Shown here one piece after another: positions 17,526 through 26,940 of a DNA stretch of 64,000 bases (position 1 is its first letter; the number at the start of each line of letters is the position of its first letter). The notes under the pieces are model-generated. The model made no database searches, was not told the origin of the DNA, and saw only the letters and a program-made list of their open reading frames with translations. Position numbers and translations under genes: made by a program. The stretch is from Amycolatopsis palatopharyngis (GTDB taxonomy: Bacteria > Actinomycetota > Actinomycetes > Mycobacteriales > Pseudonocardiaceae). The DNA lies in contig NZ_PQHZ01000027.1 in the NCBI RefSeq assembly GCF_003385185.1, forward strand, positions 1 through 64,000. The letters run 5' to 3'.

Positions 17526-19187
17526 GTGACTCCCGCCGCTCTCGCCGACCTGGTCCGCGCCTCCGCCAAGCAGGTTCTCTCCGCACGTGGCCTCGACCAC
17601 GCCGTCCTCCCGGACCCGGTGACGATCGAGCGCCCGCGAAATCCTGAACACGGAGACTACGCGACCAACCTGGCGCTGCAGGTAGCGAAGAAAGTAGGGC
17701 TCGCGCCCCGCGACTTCGCCCAGGCCCTCGCGGACGAGCTGAGCGGCGCCGAGGGCATCGCGAGCGCCGAGATCGCCGGGCCCGGCTTCCTGAACCTGCG
17801 CCTGGCGGCCGACGCGCAGGGCGAGGTGGTCCGCAGGGTGCTCGCGGCGGGGGATGCCTACGGCACCGGCGCGGCGCTCGGCGGCCGGGTGATCAACCTC
17901 GAGTTCGTCTCCGCCAACCCCACTGGGCCCATCCATCTCGGTGGAACCCGCTGGGCAGCCGTCGGCGACGCGCTCGGCAGGTTGCTCACCGCGCAGGGTG
18001 CGAAGGTGACCCGCGAGTACTACTTCAACGACGCGGGCGCGCAGATCGATCGTTTCGTCAGCTCGCTGGTCGCCGCCGCCAAGGGCGAGCCCGCCCCGGA
18101 GGACGGGTACGCGGGTGCCTATCTCTCCGACATCGCCGCCGAGGTGATTCGGCAGGAGCCCAGCGCGCTGTCCCGGCCTGCGGCCGAACGCGACGAGATC
18201 TTCCGGAGGGTCGGTGTCGAGCTGATGTTCGGCGAGATCAAGAAGAGCCTGCACGAGTTCGGTACCGACTTCGACGTGTACTTCCACGAGGACTCCCTGC
18301 ACGCGTCCGGTGCCGTGGACCGGGCCGTCGAACAGCTCAAGGAGTCGAACAGCCTCTACGCCGCGGATGGCGCTTGGTGGCTGCGCACCACAGAGCACGG
18401 GGACGACAAGGACCGCGTGGTCATCAAGACCGACGGCGCGCCCGCGTACATCGCCGGGGACATCGCTTACCTGCGGGACAAGCGTGAGCGCGGGTTCGAC
18501 CTCTGCATCTACATGCTCGGCGCGGATCACCACGGCTACATCGCCAGGCTCAAGGCGGCCGCGGCGGCGATGGGTGACGACCCAGACGTGGTCGAGGTCC
18601 TCATCGGTCAGATGGTGAACCTCGTCAGTGACGGCAAGCCCGTGCGGATGAGCAAGCGGGCGGGCACCGTCATCACGATGGAGGACCTCGTCGAGGCGGT
18701 CGGGGTGGACGCCGCGCGGTACGAGCTGACGCGCTACTCGGTCGATTCCACTCTGGACGTCGACCTGGATCTGCTGCGTAAGCACAGCAACGACAACCCG
18801 GTGTACTACGTCCAGTACGCCCACGCCCGGCTGTGCTCGCTGCACCGCAACGCGGCCGAACTCGGTATCGCCGACGGAGACCCCGGCGACGCCGATCTCA
18901 GCCTGCTCACCCTGCCGAGGGAGGGTGACCTGATCCGCACGATCGGGGAGTTCCCGAGCGTGCTCACGAAGGCGGCCGAGTTGCGCGAACCGCACCGCGT
19001 CGCCCGCTACCTCGAATCGCTGGCGTCGGCGTACCACAAGTTCTACGACGTCGCGCGCGTCCTGCCTCAGGGCGACGAGGAGGCCACCCCGCTGACCCAC
19101 GCGCGGCTCACGCTGTGCGATGCCGCCCGGCAGGTCTTCGCCAACGGACTGGCGCTGCTCGGCGTTTCGGCTCCGGAACGGATGTAG
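17526..19187 (+). CDS. argS: Arginyl-tRNA synthetase
   Basis: The 553-residue protein is a class I synthetase. It has the ArgS N-terminal Add-1 domain, the HIGH-equivalent NPTGPIHLGG at about 130-139, the KMSKS-equivalent MSKRAGT at about 376-382, and the DALR anticodon-binding domain at the C-terminus (YVQYAHARL...). The GTG at 17526 gives the standard N-terminus; upstream in-frame starts extend into the DUF3105 promoter region. It ends 8 bases before lysA, the conserved actinobacterial order. Confidence 0.96.
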   Translation: MTPAALADLVRASAKQVLSARGLDHAVLPDPVTIERPRNPEHGDYATNLALQVAKKVGLAPRDFAQALADELSGAEGIASAEIAGPGFLNLRLAADAQGEVVRRVLAAGDAYGTGAALGGRVINLEFVSANPTGPIHLGGTRWAAVGDALGRLLTAQGAKVTREYYFNDAGAQIDRFVSSLVAAAKGEPAPEDGYAGAYLSDIAAEVIRQEPSALSRPAAERDEIFRRVGVELMFGEIKKSLHEFGTDFDVYFHEDSLHASGAVDRAVEQLKESNSLYAADGAWWLRTTEHGDDKDRVVIKTDGAPAYIAGDIAYLRDKRERGFDLCIYMLGADHHGYIARLKAAAAAMGDDPDVVEVLIGQMVNLVSDGKPVRMSKRAGTVITMEDLVEAVGVDAARYELTRYSVDSTLDVDLDLLRKHSNDNPVYYVQYAHARLCSLHRNAAELGIADGDPGDADLSLLTLPREGDLIRTIGEFPSVLTKAAELREPHRVARYLESLASAYHKFYDVARVLPQGDEEATPLTHARLTLCDAARQVFANGLALLGVSAPERM

Positions 19188-19195
19188 AGAGACTT

Positions 19196-20635
19196 ATGTG
19201 CGCTCACCCAGCGGGTCCTCGGCACGCCGAGGTTTACCCGCACGCCGACCAGTCCGGCTTCCCTCCGTCCACATCGGATGAGCTGGATCGGTTGTACCCG
19301 AAGGTATGGCCGCGCAACACCTACCGCGGCTCGGACGGTGTCGTCCGTATCGCCGGTGTGGACGTACGCGAGCTGGCCCAGAACTACGGAACGCCGCTGT
19401 TCGTGATCGACGAGGCGGACTTCAAGTCCCGCTGCGCCGAGTACGCAAACGCGTTCGACGATCCGTCTCTGGTGCACTACGCGGCGAAGGCGTTCCTCTC
19501 CACGGAGATCGCCAAATGGGTCGCGAAGGAGGGCCTGAGCCTCGACATCTGCAGCGGTGGTGAACTCGCCGTCGCCCTGCGTGCGGACTTCCCCGTCGAG
19601 CGGATCACGTTCCACGGCAACAACAAGTCCGTGCCGGAACTCGAGGAGGCCGTCGAGGCCGGTATCGGCACGGTCGTGCTCGACTCGTACTACGAGATCG
19701 CCAGGCTCGCGGAGATCGCAGCCCGGAACGGCGTGGTCCAATCCGTACTGATCCGGGTGACCGTCGGCGTCGAGGCCCACACCCACGAGTTCATCGCGAC
19801 CGCGCACGAGGACCAGAAGTTCGGTTTCTCCCTCGCTTCGGGCGACGCGGCCGAGGCCGTGCGGCGGGTGCTCAACGCCCCGTCCCTGCAGCTGGTCGGG
19901 CTGCACAGCCATATCGGTTCGCAGATCTTCGACGCCGACGGGTTCGAGGTCGCGGCACGCCGGGTCATCGGGCTGATGGCCGAACTCGGCAAGGAACACG
20001 GGGACGAGCTCGTCGAGCAGTTGTCTATTGTGGACCTTGGTGGCGGGTTCGGTATCGCCTACACCGACAAGGACAATCCGCCGCCGCCCGCGCAAATGAT
20101 CACCCAGATCCGGGAGATCGTCCGCAAGGAGTGCGAGTTCGCCGGACTGCCGATTCCGCGGATCGCGGGCGAACCGGGCAGGGCCATCGCGGGTCCAGGA
20201 ACGGTGACGCTGTACGAGGTCGGCACCATCAAGGACCTCTCACTTGGCGATGACAGCATGCGGCGCTACGTCAGCGTCGACGGCGGGATGAGCGACAACA
20301 TCCGCACGGCGCTCTACGACGCCGCCTACGACTGCAGGCTGGTCTCCCGCGCGAGTGACGACGGGCAGCCCCAGGGAGTGGGCGCCGCGCTGTCCCGCGT
20401 TGTGGGCAAGCACTGTGAGTCCGGTGACATCGTGGTCCGTGACTGCTGGCTACCCGACACCCTGTCACCGGGCGACCTGCTCGCGGTCGCGGCGACCGGT
20501 GCCTACTGCTACTCGATGGCGAGTAACTACAACCGGCAGCCGCGGCCCGCGGTGGTCGCCGTGCGCAACGGCAGTGCCCGGCTGCTTTTGCGCAGGGAGA
20601 CGACCGAGGACATGCTGCGACTGGAGGTGTCGTGA
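19196..20635 (+). CDS. lysA: Diaminopimelate decarboxylase
   Basis: The 479-residue protein is a fold-type III PLP enzyme. The PLP lysine is in VHYAAKAF at about residue 97, and downstream are HSHIGSQI, DLGGGFGI, EPGRAIAG and the DGGMSDNIR segment. It converts meso-diaminopimelate to lysine, the last step of lysine synthesis. The ATG at 19196 was chosen; about 30 residues precede the barrel as in mycobacterial LysA. Its 3' end overlaps the first possible start of hom. Confidence 0.96.
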   Translation: MCAHPAGPRHAEVYPHADQSGFPPSTSDELDRLYPKVWPRNTYRGSDGVVRIAGVDVRELAQNYGTPLFVIDEADFKSRCAEYANAFDDPSLVHYAAKAFLSTEIAKWVAKEGLSLDICSGGELAVALRADFPVERITFHGNNKSVPELEEAVEAGIGTVVLDSYYEIARLAEIAARNGVVQSVLIRVTVGVEAHTHEFIATAHEDQKFGFSLASGDAAEAVRRVLNAPSLQLVGLHSHIGSQIFDADGFEVAARRVIGLMAELGKEHGDELVEQLSIVDLGGGFGIAYTDKDNPPPPAQMITQIREIVRKECEFAGLPIPRIAGEPGRAIAGPGTVTLYEVGTIKDLSLGDDSMRRYVSVDGGMSDNIRTALYDAAYDCRLVSRASDDGQPQGVGAALSRVVGKHCESGDIVVRDCWLPDTLSPGDLLAVAATGAYCYSMASNYNRQPRPAVVAVRNGSARLLLRRETTEDMLRLEVS

Positions 20636-20682
20636 GCGAAGGCCGAGAGGGCGTGCGTGTCCCGCAAAGCACAGGAGGTGTC

Positions 20683-21990
20683 GTGAACGACCAGGGTCGC
20701 GTTCCCCCGATCAAGGTCGCCCTGCTCGGGTGCGGGACCGTCGGCAGTGAGGTCGTCCGGCTGCTGACCGAGCAGGCCGATGAACTCGCTGCCAGGGTCG
20801 GCGCACCGATCGAACTGGCCGGTATCGCCGTGCGGCGGCCGGACAAACACCCCGAGCTGCCGCAGGAGTTGCTGACCGCCGACGCGGCCGAGCTGATCGA
20901 CTCCGACATCGACGTCGTCGTGGAGCTGATCGGCGGTATCGAACCGGTGCGCAGCTGGCTGCTGTCCGCACTGCAGAAGGGCAAGTCCGTCGTCACCGCC
21001 AACAAGGCCCTGCTCGCCGAGTACTCCGGTGAGCTGGCCGAGGCGGCCGACGCCTCCGGCGCCGATCTGTACTTCGAGGCCGCGGTCGCCGGAGCGATCC
21101 CGTTGTTGCGCCCATTGCGTGAGTCGATGGCCGGGGACCGGATCACGCGGGTGATGGGAATCGTCAACGGCACCACCAACTACATCTTGTCCGCAATGGA
21201 TTCGACCGGAGCGGGCTACGCCGAGACGCTGGACGAGGCGAGCAGGCTGGGTTACGCCGAGGCCGATCCGACGGCCGATGTGGACGGTTACGACGCCGCG
21301 TCGAAGGCGGCCATTCTCGCCTCGCTCGCCTTCCATACGAGGGTGACCGCGGCGGATGTGTACCGCGAGGGCATCGGCGGTGTGAGCGCCTCCGACATCG
21401 TCGCGGCCAGGGTTCTGGGCCGGACGGTCAAACTGCTCTCGATCTGCGAACGGGTCATCGACGAGGACGGAACCGAGTCCGTCTCGGCTCGGGTGCATCC
21501 GGTGATGATCCCGCGCAGCCACCAGCTCGCCGGGGTCAACGGCGCGTTCAACGCGGTCTACGTCGAGGCCGACGCCGCCGGTGAGCTGATGTTCTATGGC
21601 CAGGGCGCAGGCGGCGCCCCCACCGCGAGCGCCGTGCTCGGCGATCTCGTGGCCGTCGCCCGCAACCGCGTCGTCGGCGGCCGGGGCCCCCGGGAGTCCG
21701 CGCACGCCGCGCTGCCGGTCAGCCCGATGGGCCGGACACTGACGCGTTACCACGTGAGCCTCGACGTCGCCGACCGCGCGGGTGTGCTCGCCCAGGTCGC
21801 GCAGGCGTTCGCGGCCCACGACGTGAGTATCGCCGCCGTCCGGCAGCGGGACCGGCACTCCACCGCGAGCCTGGTGATCGTCACCCACCTCGCGCCGGAT
21901 GCCGCGTTGCGGGCGACGGTTGAGGAGATCGGGCGACTCGACGTTGTGCGCGAGGTCGTCAGCGTGATGCGCGTGGAAGGCGAGGACTGA
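20683..21990 (+). CDS. hom: Homoserine dehydrogenase
   Basis: The 435-residue protein has an NAD(P)-binding N-terminus (VALLGCGTVGSEVVRLL), the catalytic region with GIVNGTTNYIL, EADPTADVDGYDAASKAAIL, and a C-terminal ACT domain (YHVSLDVADRAGVLAQVA) for feedback control by threonine. It reduces aspartate semialdehyde to homoserine. I chose the GTG at 20683, behind AGGAGGTGTC. A second in-frame GTG at 20632, overlapping the lysA stop, has an almost identical ribosome-binding site and would add 17 residues. Confidence 0.95.
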   Translation: MNDQGRVPPIKVALLGCGTVGSEVVRLLTEQADELAARVGAPIELAGIAVRRPDKHPELPQELLTADAAELIDSDIDVVVELIGGIEPVRSWLLSALQKGKSVVTANKALLAEYSGELAEAADASGADLYFEAAVAGAIPLLRPLRESMAGDRITRVMGIVNGTTNYILSAMDSTGAGYAETLDEASRLGYAEADPTADVDGYDAASKAAILASLAFHTRVTAADVYREGIGGVSASDIVAARVLGRTVKLLSICERVIDEDGTESVSARVHPVMIPRSHQLAGVNGAFNAVYVEADAAGELMFYGQGAGGAPTASAVLGDLVAVARNRVVGGRGPRESAHAALPVSPMGRTLTRYHVSLDVADRAGVLAQVAQAFAAHDVSIAAVRQRDRHSTASLVIVTHLAPDAALRATVEEIGRLDVVREVVSVMRVEGED

Positions 21991-21995
21991 CCGAC

Positions 21996-23060
21996 ATGTC
22001 GACCACACCGGGCTTGCCCGGAATCATCAACGCATACAGCGGCCGTATTCCGATCCCGGACGGCGCCACCGTTGTGACCCTCGGCGAGGGCAACACCCCG
22101 CTCCTGGCCGCGCCACACCTGTCCGCGCTCACCGGATGCGAGGTCTACCTCAAGGTCGAGGGCGCAAACCCCACCGGTTCGTTCAAGGACCGCGGGATGA
22201 CCGTGGCGATCACGCACGCGCTGGCCAGCGGGCTGCAGGCGGTGATCTGCGCGTCCACCGGCAACACCTCTGCCTCGGCCTCGGCATATGCGGCACGAGC
22301 CGGCCTCACCTGTGCCGTGCTGGTGCCCCAGGGCAAGATCGCGCTCGGCAAGCTCGCGCAGGCGGTCCTGCACGGGGCCCGGATCCTGCAGGTCGACGGC
22401 AACTTCGACGATTGCCTCGAACTGGCCCGCAAGACCGCGGCCGACCACCCGGTGACCCTGGTGAACTCGGTGAATCCCGTGCGCCTCGTGGGGCAGAAGA
22501 CCGCGGCGTGGGAGATCTGCGACGTCCTCGGCAAGGCCCCGGACATCCACTGCCTCCCGGTCGGCAACGCGGGCAACATCACCGCCTACTGGTCCGGATA
22601 CGCCGAGTACGCGGCGGACGGTGTGGTCGAAAGCACACCACGGATGTTCGGATTCCAGGCTGCCGGTGCCGCGCCACTCGTACACGGCGCCCCAGTGGCG
22701 GATCCGGAGACGGTGGCGACCGCGATCCGGGTCGGCAGCCCCGCGTCCTGGGATCCCGCGGTCAAGGCGAAGAACTCCAGTGGCGGGATGTTCGAGGCCG
22801 TCACCGACGAGCACATCCTCGCCGCGTACCGCCTGCTTGCCAGCAAGGAGGGCGTGTTCGTGGAGCCCGCGTCGGCGACGAGCGTGGCCGGTCTGCTGGC
22901 CACCGCCGCGGACGGGCGTATCCCCCGAGGTTCCACGGTCGTGTGCACGCTGACCGGGCACGGCCTCAAGGATCCGGGCACCGCACTGGAGGGCAACGTC
23001 GAGGTCGAACCGCTTCCGGTGGACCCGGGCGCTGTCGCGGCGGCCCTGGAACTGTCGTGA
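21996..23060 (+). CDS. thrC: Threonine synthase
   Basis: The 354-residue PLP enzyme has the lysine motif in NPTGSFKDRGM (about 57-67), ASTGNTSASASAYAARAG, the phosphate loop PVGNAGN, and a C-terminal TGHGLKDP. It converts O-phosphohomoserine to threonine. It starts 5 bases after hom and overlaps thrB by GTGA, consistent with one threonine operon. Confidence 0.96.
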   Translation: MSTTPGLPGIINAYSGRIPIPDGATVVTLGEGNTPLLAAPHLSALTGCEVYLKVEGANPTGSFKDRGMTVAITHALASGLQAVICASTGNTSASASAYAARAGLTCAVLVPQGKIALGKLAQAVLHGARILQVDGNFDDCLELARKTAADHPVTLVNSVNPVRLVGQKTAAWEICDVLGKAPDIHCLPVGNAGNITAYWSGYAEYAADGVVESTPRMFGFQAAGAAPLVHGAPVADPETVATAIRVGSPASWDPAVKAKNSSGGMFEAVTDEHILAAYRLLASKEGVFVEPASATSVAGLLATAADGRIPRGSTVVCTLTGHGLKDPGTALEGNVEVEPLPVDPGAVAAALELS

Positions 23061-23950
23061 CAACGGTGCGATCGGTCCGGGTGACGGTGCCGGCCTCCAC
23101 GGCGAACCTCGGCCCCGGTTTCGACGCGCTGGGTATGGCGCTCGGCCTGCACGACGTGGTCGAACTCGAGCTCACCGGCGCCGGCGGCCTCGAGATCGAG
23201 GTCGTGGACGCCGGTGCCGGTGACATGTCCGAGGTGCCCACCGACGAATCCCATCTGGTGATTCGCGCGCTGCGCGCCGCGAGCGCGCACCTTGGCATCG
23301 ATGTGCCCGGCATTCGGTTGCGTTGCCACAACGCGATTCCCCACGCCCGCGGCCTCGGTTCCTCCGCCGCCGCCGTTGTGTCCGGTGTCGCCGCCGCCTA
23401 CGCGATCGCGGGACGCGAGCTGGACGCACACGCACTGCACCTCGCGGCCGAGTTCGAGGGGCATGCGGACAACGCGGCCGCCAGTCTGCTGGGCGGCGTG
23501 GTGATCGCATGGTCCGAGGCGGGGCGGTTCCGGGCCGAGCGGTTGACCCCCGCCGCGGGTATCCGGCCGGTGCTCGCCGTGCCGGCCGAACGCTCGTCCA
23601 CCCACGCGACCAGGGGACTGCTGCCCGAACGGGTGCCGCACGCCGATGCGGCGTTCACCGCGGGCAGGGCCGCGCTGGCGGTGCACGCGCTGACCGCGCG
23701 CCCCGACCTGCTGCTGGCCGCCACGGCCGACCGGCTGCATCAGGACTACCGCGCACCCGCCTACCCGGCGAGTGCCGCGCTGGTGCGCACATTGCGTGAG
23801 CACGACGTGCCAGCGACGATCTCCGGCGCGGGGCCGACCGTGCTCGCGCTCACCCATGCGGGAATATTGCCGGGTTCGGTCGATGTTGAATCGTTTGAGG
23901 TCTACGAGTTGCCCGTCGACCTGGCCGGCGTGCAAATCGTGACGAAATAG
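23057..23950 (+). CDS. thrB: Homoserine kinase
   Basis: The 297-residue GHMP kinase has the N-terminal motif VPASTANLGPGFDALGMAL, the ATP-binding HARGLGSSAAAVVSG, and the C-terminal ISGAGPTVLAL. It phosphorylates homoserine for thrC. The GTG start overlaps the thrC stop codon. It is the last gene of the operon; a 405-base gap to rho follows. Confidence 0.96.
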   Translation: MTTVRSVRVTVPASTANLGPGFDALGMALGLHDVVELELTGAGGLEIEVVDAGAGDMSEVPTDESHLVIRALRAASAHLGIDVPGIRLRCHNAIPHARGLGSSAAAVVSGVAAAYAIAGRELDAHALHLAAEFEGHADNAAASLLGGVVIAWSEAGRFRAERLTPAAGIRPVLAVPAERSSTHATRGLLPERVPHADAAFTAGRAALAVHALTARPDLLLAATADRLHQDYRAPAYPASAALVRTLREHDVPATISGAGPTVLALTHAGILPGSVDVESFEVYELPVDLAGVQIVTK

Positions 23951-24355
23951 CGATTCGGTTACCGAACCGCGACCCGTCGAAGCAGACCCTCGGCGCGCCG
24001 GGTGGGGGTGGTTGTTGCACCTCGTACCAGGGCGGTCTACCCTCGGGGGCGTTCGTTCACCGTGCGCATCCGCACTCGGTGCCGGTTCCGGGGTCGTTGA
24101 CCCGGATCGCATCTACCGTCCAGCCACAGTTCCGCGCAGCGGGATCACGGCAGAGACACAGGCGGATGTGCGGTGGCCGATTTCGCGTGCCTCACCTGAG
24201 GCCCGCAACTCCCGTGCTGGCGGCCTCGCCGCTGTGACTCGCGCGTCTCAGCTGGATCTGCCTGCATCGGGACAACAACGCCGTCTCGCAATTCGGACGC
24301 GGGCGGCAGTCCGCTGATCCACCGTGGAGGCGTGGGTCGGTAAGGAAGGACTTGT
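23951..24355. other. Gene-free rho leader region
   Basis: This 405-base stretch between thrB and rho holds no convincing gene. A small imperfect hairpin (TTCGGT/ACCGAA) lies directly after thrB. A plausible promoter is at 24015-24043, which would give rho an untranslated leader of about 300 bases. Long leaders that mediate autoregulation are known for rho in other bacteria; whether this one does so is inference. Confidence 0.5.
24015..24043 (+). promoter_or_regulatory. Candidate housekeeping promoter for rho
   Basis: TTGCAC and TACCCT are separated by 17 bases, a reasonable -35/-10 pair for the primary sigma factor. The match is modest (TTGnAC-like and TAnnnT) and high-GC DNA gives chance matches, so this is tentative. 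Confidence 0.3.
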
Positions 24356-26425
24356 GTGAGCAACACCGATCTTTTGGGCGGCGACGTGGAAACCAAGGTG
24401 AACCCGCCCGCTGGCGGCGCTGAGAGCGCGGACGCCGCGGCTGCTGGGGAGCACACGCCGCAGGACGCCAATGGCACCACGCCGAAGCGCCGTGCGGGCG
24501 GTCTGTCCGGCATGGTCATCGCTGACCTGCGGACACTCGCCAACGAGCTGGGCGTGGGTGACACGTCCGGCATGCGCAAGGGGGACCTGATCGCTGCCAT
24601 CAGGGAACGTCAGGGCAAGAGCAAGCGCCGTGCCGCGGGCGAGGACACCCTCCCGCTCGAGGGCGTCGCCACCGAGCGCAGCGCTCCCGCGCAGGAGCAG
24701 CCGGCCGCGTCGCGACGGTCAGGAAACAAGCCCGCCGAGGCCAAGCAGGCCGAGGCCGCGCCCACGGAGGGCAAGCCCGCCGACAGCACGTCCGCCGGCA
24801 ACGCCCCCGCCGACAGCGCCCCGGTCGAGTCGAAGCAGGCCGACACCAAGCAGGCCGACACCAAGCAGGCCGAGCGCAAGCAGGGTGAGCGCAAGCAGGG
24901 CGAGAACCAGCAGTCCCAGGGCGAGAACCAGCAGGGCCAGCAGGGTGGTGACGACAGCGGTCGCAGCCGTCGTCGCCGGGGTGGCTCGGGACGTCAGGGC
25001 GGCAACGCCGACGCGGGTGGTAACCAGCGTGGTGAGGACAAGGACACCTCCGGCGACCAGCAGCGCGGCGGTGGTGATCAGCGCAGGCCCAACGACCGGC
25101 AGCAGAACAACCAGAACCAGCGCAACCAGGGTCAGCAGGGCAACCGTGGCCAGGACAACCGCGGTGGCCAGGACGACGACGATGACGAGCGCGGTGGCCG
25201 CAGGGGCCGCCGGTTCCGCGACCGCCGTCGCCGTGGTGGTCGCGGTGAGGGCGGCGGCAGCCCCGACACCGAGATCCGCGAGGACGACGTCCTGCTCCCG
25301 GTCGCGGGCATCCTGGACGTGCTGGACAACTACGCGTTCGTCCGTACCTCCGGCTACCTCGCCGGCCCGAACGACGTCTACGTCTCGCTGTCGCTCGTGC
25401 GTAAGTTCGGTCTGCGCCGTGGTGACGCGATCACCGGTGCCGTTCGCCAGCCGCGCGACGGAGAGCAGCAGCGGCAGAAGTTCAACCCGCTGGTGCGGGT
25501 GGACACCATCAACGGGCTGGACCCCGATTCCGCGAAGAAGCGCCCGGAGTTCACCAAGCTGACGCCGCTCTACCCCAACGAGCGGCTGCGCCTCGAGACG
25601 GAGTCGAACCGGCTGACCACCCGCGTCATCGACCTGGTGATGCCGGTGGGCAAGGGTCAGCGCGCGCTGATCGTCTCGCCGCCGAAGGCCGGTAAGACGA
25701 CGATCATGCAGGACATCGCGAACGCGATCACCACGAACAACCCCGAGTGTCACCTGATGGTCGTGCTCGTCGACGAGCGGCCGGAAGAGGTCACCGACAT
25801 GCAGCGGTCGGTGCAGGGCGAGGTCATCGCCTCCACCTTCGACCGCCCGCCGTCAGACCACACCTCGGCGGCCGAACTCTCCATCGAGCGCGCCAAGCGC
25901 CTGGTGGAGATGGGACACGACGTGGTCGTCCTGCTCGACTCGATCACCCGTCTCGGCCGGGCGTACAACCTGGCGGCCCCGGCATCCGGCCGGATCCTGT
26001 CCGGTGGTGTCGACTCGACCGCGCTGTTCCCGCCGAAGCGTTTCCTCGGCGCGGCGCGCAACATCGAGAACGGCGGCTCGCTGACGATCTTCGCGACGGC
26101 GATGGTGGAGACCGGCTCGACCGGTGACACCGTCATCTTCGAGGAGTTCAAGGGCACCGGTAACGCGGAGCTCAAGCTGGACCGCAAGATCGCCGAGCGC
26201 AGGGTCTTCCCCGCGGTCGACGTGAACCCGTCCGGTACCCGTAAGGAAGAGCTCCTGCTCGCACCGGACGAGCTGGCGGTGACGCACAAGCTCCACCGGG
26301 TGTTGCACGCACTGGACTCGCAGCAGGCCATCGATCTGCTGCTGGACCGGCTGCGCAAGACGAAGACCAACACGGAGTTCCTGATGCAGGTCTCCAAGAC
26401 GGCCCCCGGCCAGGACGACGACTAG
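24356..26425 (+). CDS. rho: Transcription termination factor Rho with long disordered insertion
   Basis: The 689-residue protein contains a Rho_N/SAP-like helix set (about 48-85), then about 200 disordered residues rich in Q, N, G, R, D and K. The cold-shock RNA-binding domain starts near 306, and the RecA-like motor has Walker A PPKAGKTT, VDERPEEVTDM and the Q-loop region. Compared with the 419 residues of E. coli Rho, the excess is mostly the insertion, a known actinobacterial trait that adds RNA binding. The GTG start at 24356 follows AAGGAAGGAC. A strong hairpin follows the stop. Confidence 0.96.
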   Translation: MSNTDLLGGDVETKVNPPAGGAESADAAAAGEHTPQDANGTTPKRRAGGLSGMVIADLRTLANELGVGDTSGMRKGDLIAAIRERQGKSKRRAAGEDTLPLEGVATERSAPAQEQPAASRRSGNKPAEAKQAEAAPTEGKPADSTSAGNAPADSAPVESKQADTKQADTKQAERKQGERKQGENQQSQGENQQGQQGGDDSGRSRRRRGGSGRQGGNADAGGNQRGEDKDTSGDQQRGGGDQRRPNDRQQNNQNQRNQGQQGNRGQDNRGGQDDDDDERGGRRGRRFRDRRRRGGRGEGGGSPDTEIREDDVLLPVAGILDVLDNYAFVRTSGYLAGPNDVYVSLSLVRKFGLRRGDAITGAVRQPRDGEQQRQKFNPLVRVDTINGLDPDSAKKRPEFTKLTPLYPNERLRLETESNRLTTRVIDLVMPVGKGQRALIVSPPKAGKTTIMQDIANAITTNNPECHLMVVLVDERPEEVTDMQRSVQGEVIASTFDRPPSDHTSAAELSIERAKRLVEMGHDVVVLLDSITRLGRAYNLAAPASGRILSGGVDSTALFPPKRFLGAARNIENGGSLTIFATAMVETGSTGDTVIFEEFKGTGNAELKLDRKIAERRVFPAVDVNPSGTRKEELLLAPDELAVTHKLHRVLHALDSQQAIDLLLDRLRKTKTNTEFLMQVSKTAPGQDDD
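24833..24945 (+). repeat. In-frame tandem repeat within the rho insertion
   Basis: AAGCAGGCCGACACC-type 15-base units repeat about five times and then grade into GAGAACCAGCAG units. The encoded track is KQADT, KQADT, KQAER, KQGER, KQGEN, followed by QQSQGENQQGQQG. Such units can expand or contract by slippage without breaking the frame. Confidence 0.75.
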
Positions 26426-26446
26426 TCGCCCGCAGCTTCACCTGAT

Positions 26447-26485
26447 GCAGCCAGGGCCATCCTCCGCGAGGGTGGCCCTGGCTGC
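26447..26485 (+). terminator. Strong hairpin terminator after rho
   Basis: GCAGCCAGGGCCA and TGGCCCTGGCTGC form a perfect 13-bp stem, extended by CCTC/GAGG across a small loop, 21 bases after the rho stop. The following TTCTCGG is only weakly T-rich, but the stem is long and GC-rich. Confidence 0.7.
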
Positions 26486-26703
26486 TTCTCGGTGTCGTCA
26501 GCGCTGAACGGACCAGTGCAGCGCTGCGGCGGCTCGGGCAAATGGCGTCCACGGCGGGCGACCTGTCCGGGAACAACCGGACTCGCGGGCACGTTGAAAC
26601 CCCTGCCAGCACGTCTGGCAGAATGAACCGCTGACGTCCGGCTCCGGTTCACCTCGTGGTGCACATCCACGAGGACCCGGCGGCCAAGTAGGAGAGGACC
26701 CCC

Positions 26704-26931
26704 ATGAAGAGCGGTATTCACCCGGAGTACGTGGTCACCAACGTGACCTGCGGCTGCGGCAACACCTTCACCACCCGCAGCACGAAGACTTCCGGCGACA
26801 TCCACGTCGAGGTCTGCTCGAACTGTCATCCGTTCTACACCGGTAAGCAGAAGATCATGGACACCGGTGGCCGGGTCGCGCGCTTCGAGGCCCGCTACGG
26901 AAAGCGGCAGAAGAAGGCCGACGCCAAGTAG
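26704..26931 (+). CDS. rpmE: 50S ribosomal protein L31 (zinc-binding type)
   Basis: The 75-residue protein starts MKSGIHPEY and carries CGC near residues 16-18 and CSNC near 37-40, the four-cysteine zinc site of the C+ type of L31, followed by HPFYTGKQK. It binds the large ribosomal subunit at the central protuberance. AGGAGAGG lies 6 bases upstream of the ATG. A terminator follows at once. I saw no Zur-type box upstream. Confidence 0.96.
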   Translation: MKSGIHPEYVVTNVTCGCGNTFTTRSTKTSGDIHVEVCSNCHPFYTGKQKIMDTGGRVARFEARYGKRQKKADAK

Positions 26932-26940
26932 CTTCGCTGA

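Noticed and set aside
16836..19100. 754-residue minus-strand frame across argS and DUF3105
   Set aside because: It is antisense to argS and to part of the DUF3105 gene in another frame; composition shows Arg/Val/Asp bias of a shadow frame.
19189..19260. Possible lysine riboswitch before lysA
   Set aside because: Only 8 bases separate argS and lysA, so there is no room for an aptamer.
24012..24317. 101-residue plus-strand frame in the rho leader
   Set aside because: No ribosome-binding site or domain is visible and it overlaps the candidate rho promoter; it is treated as leader.
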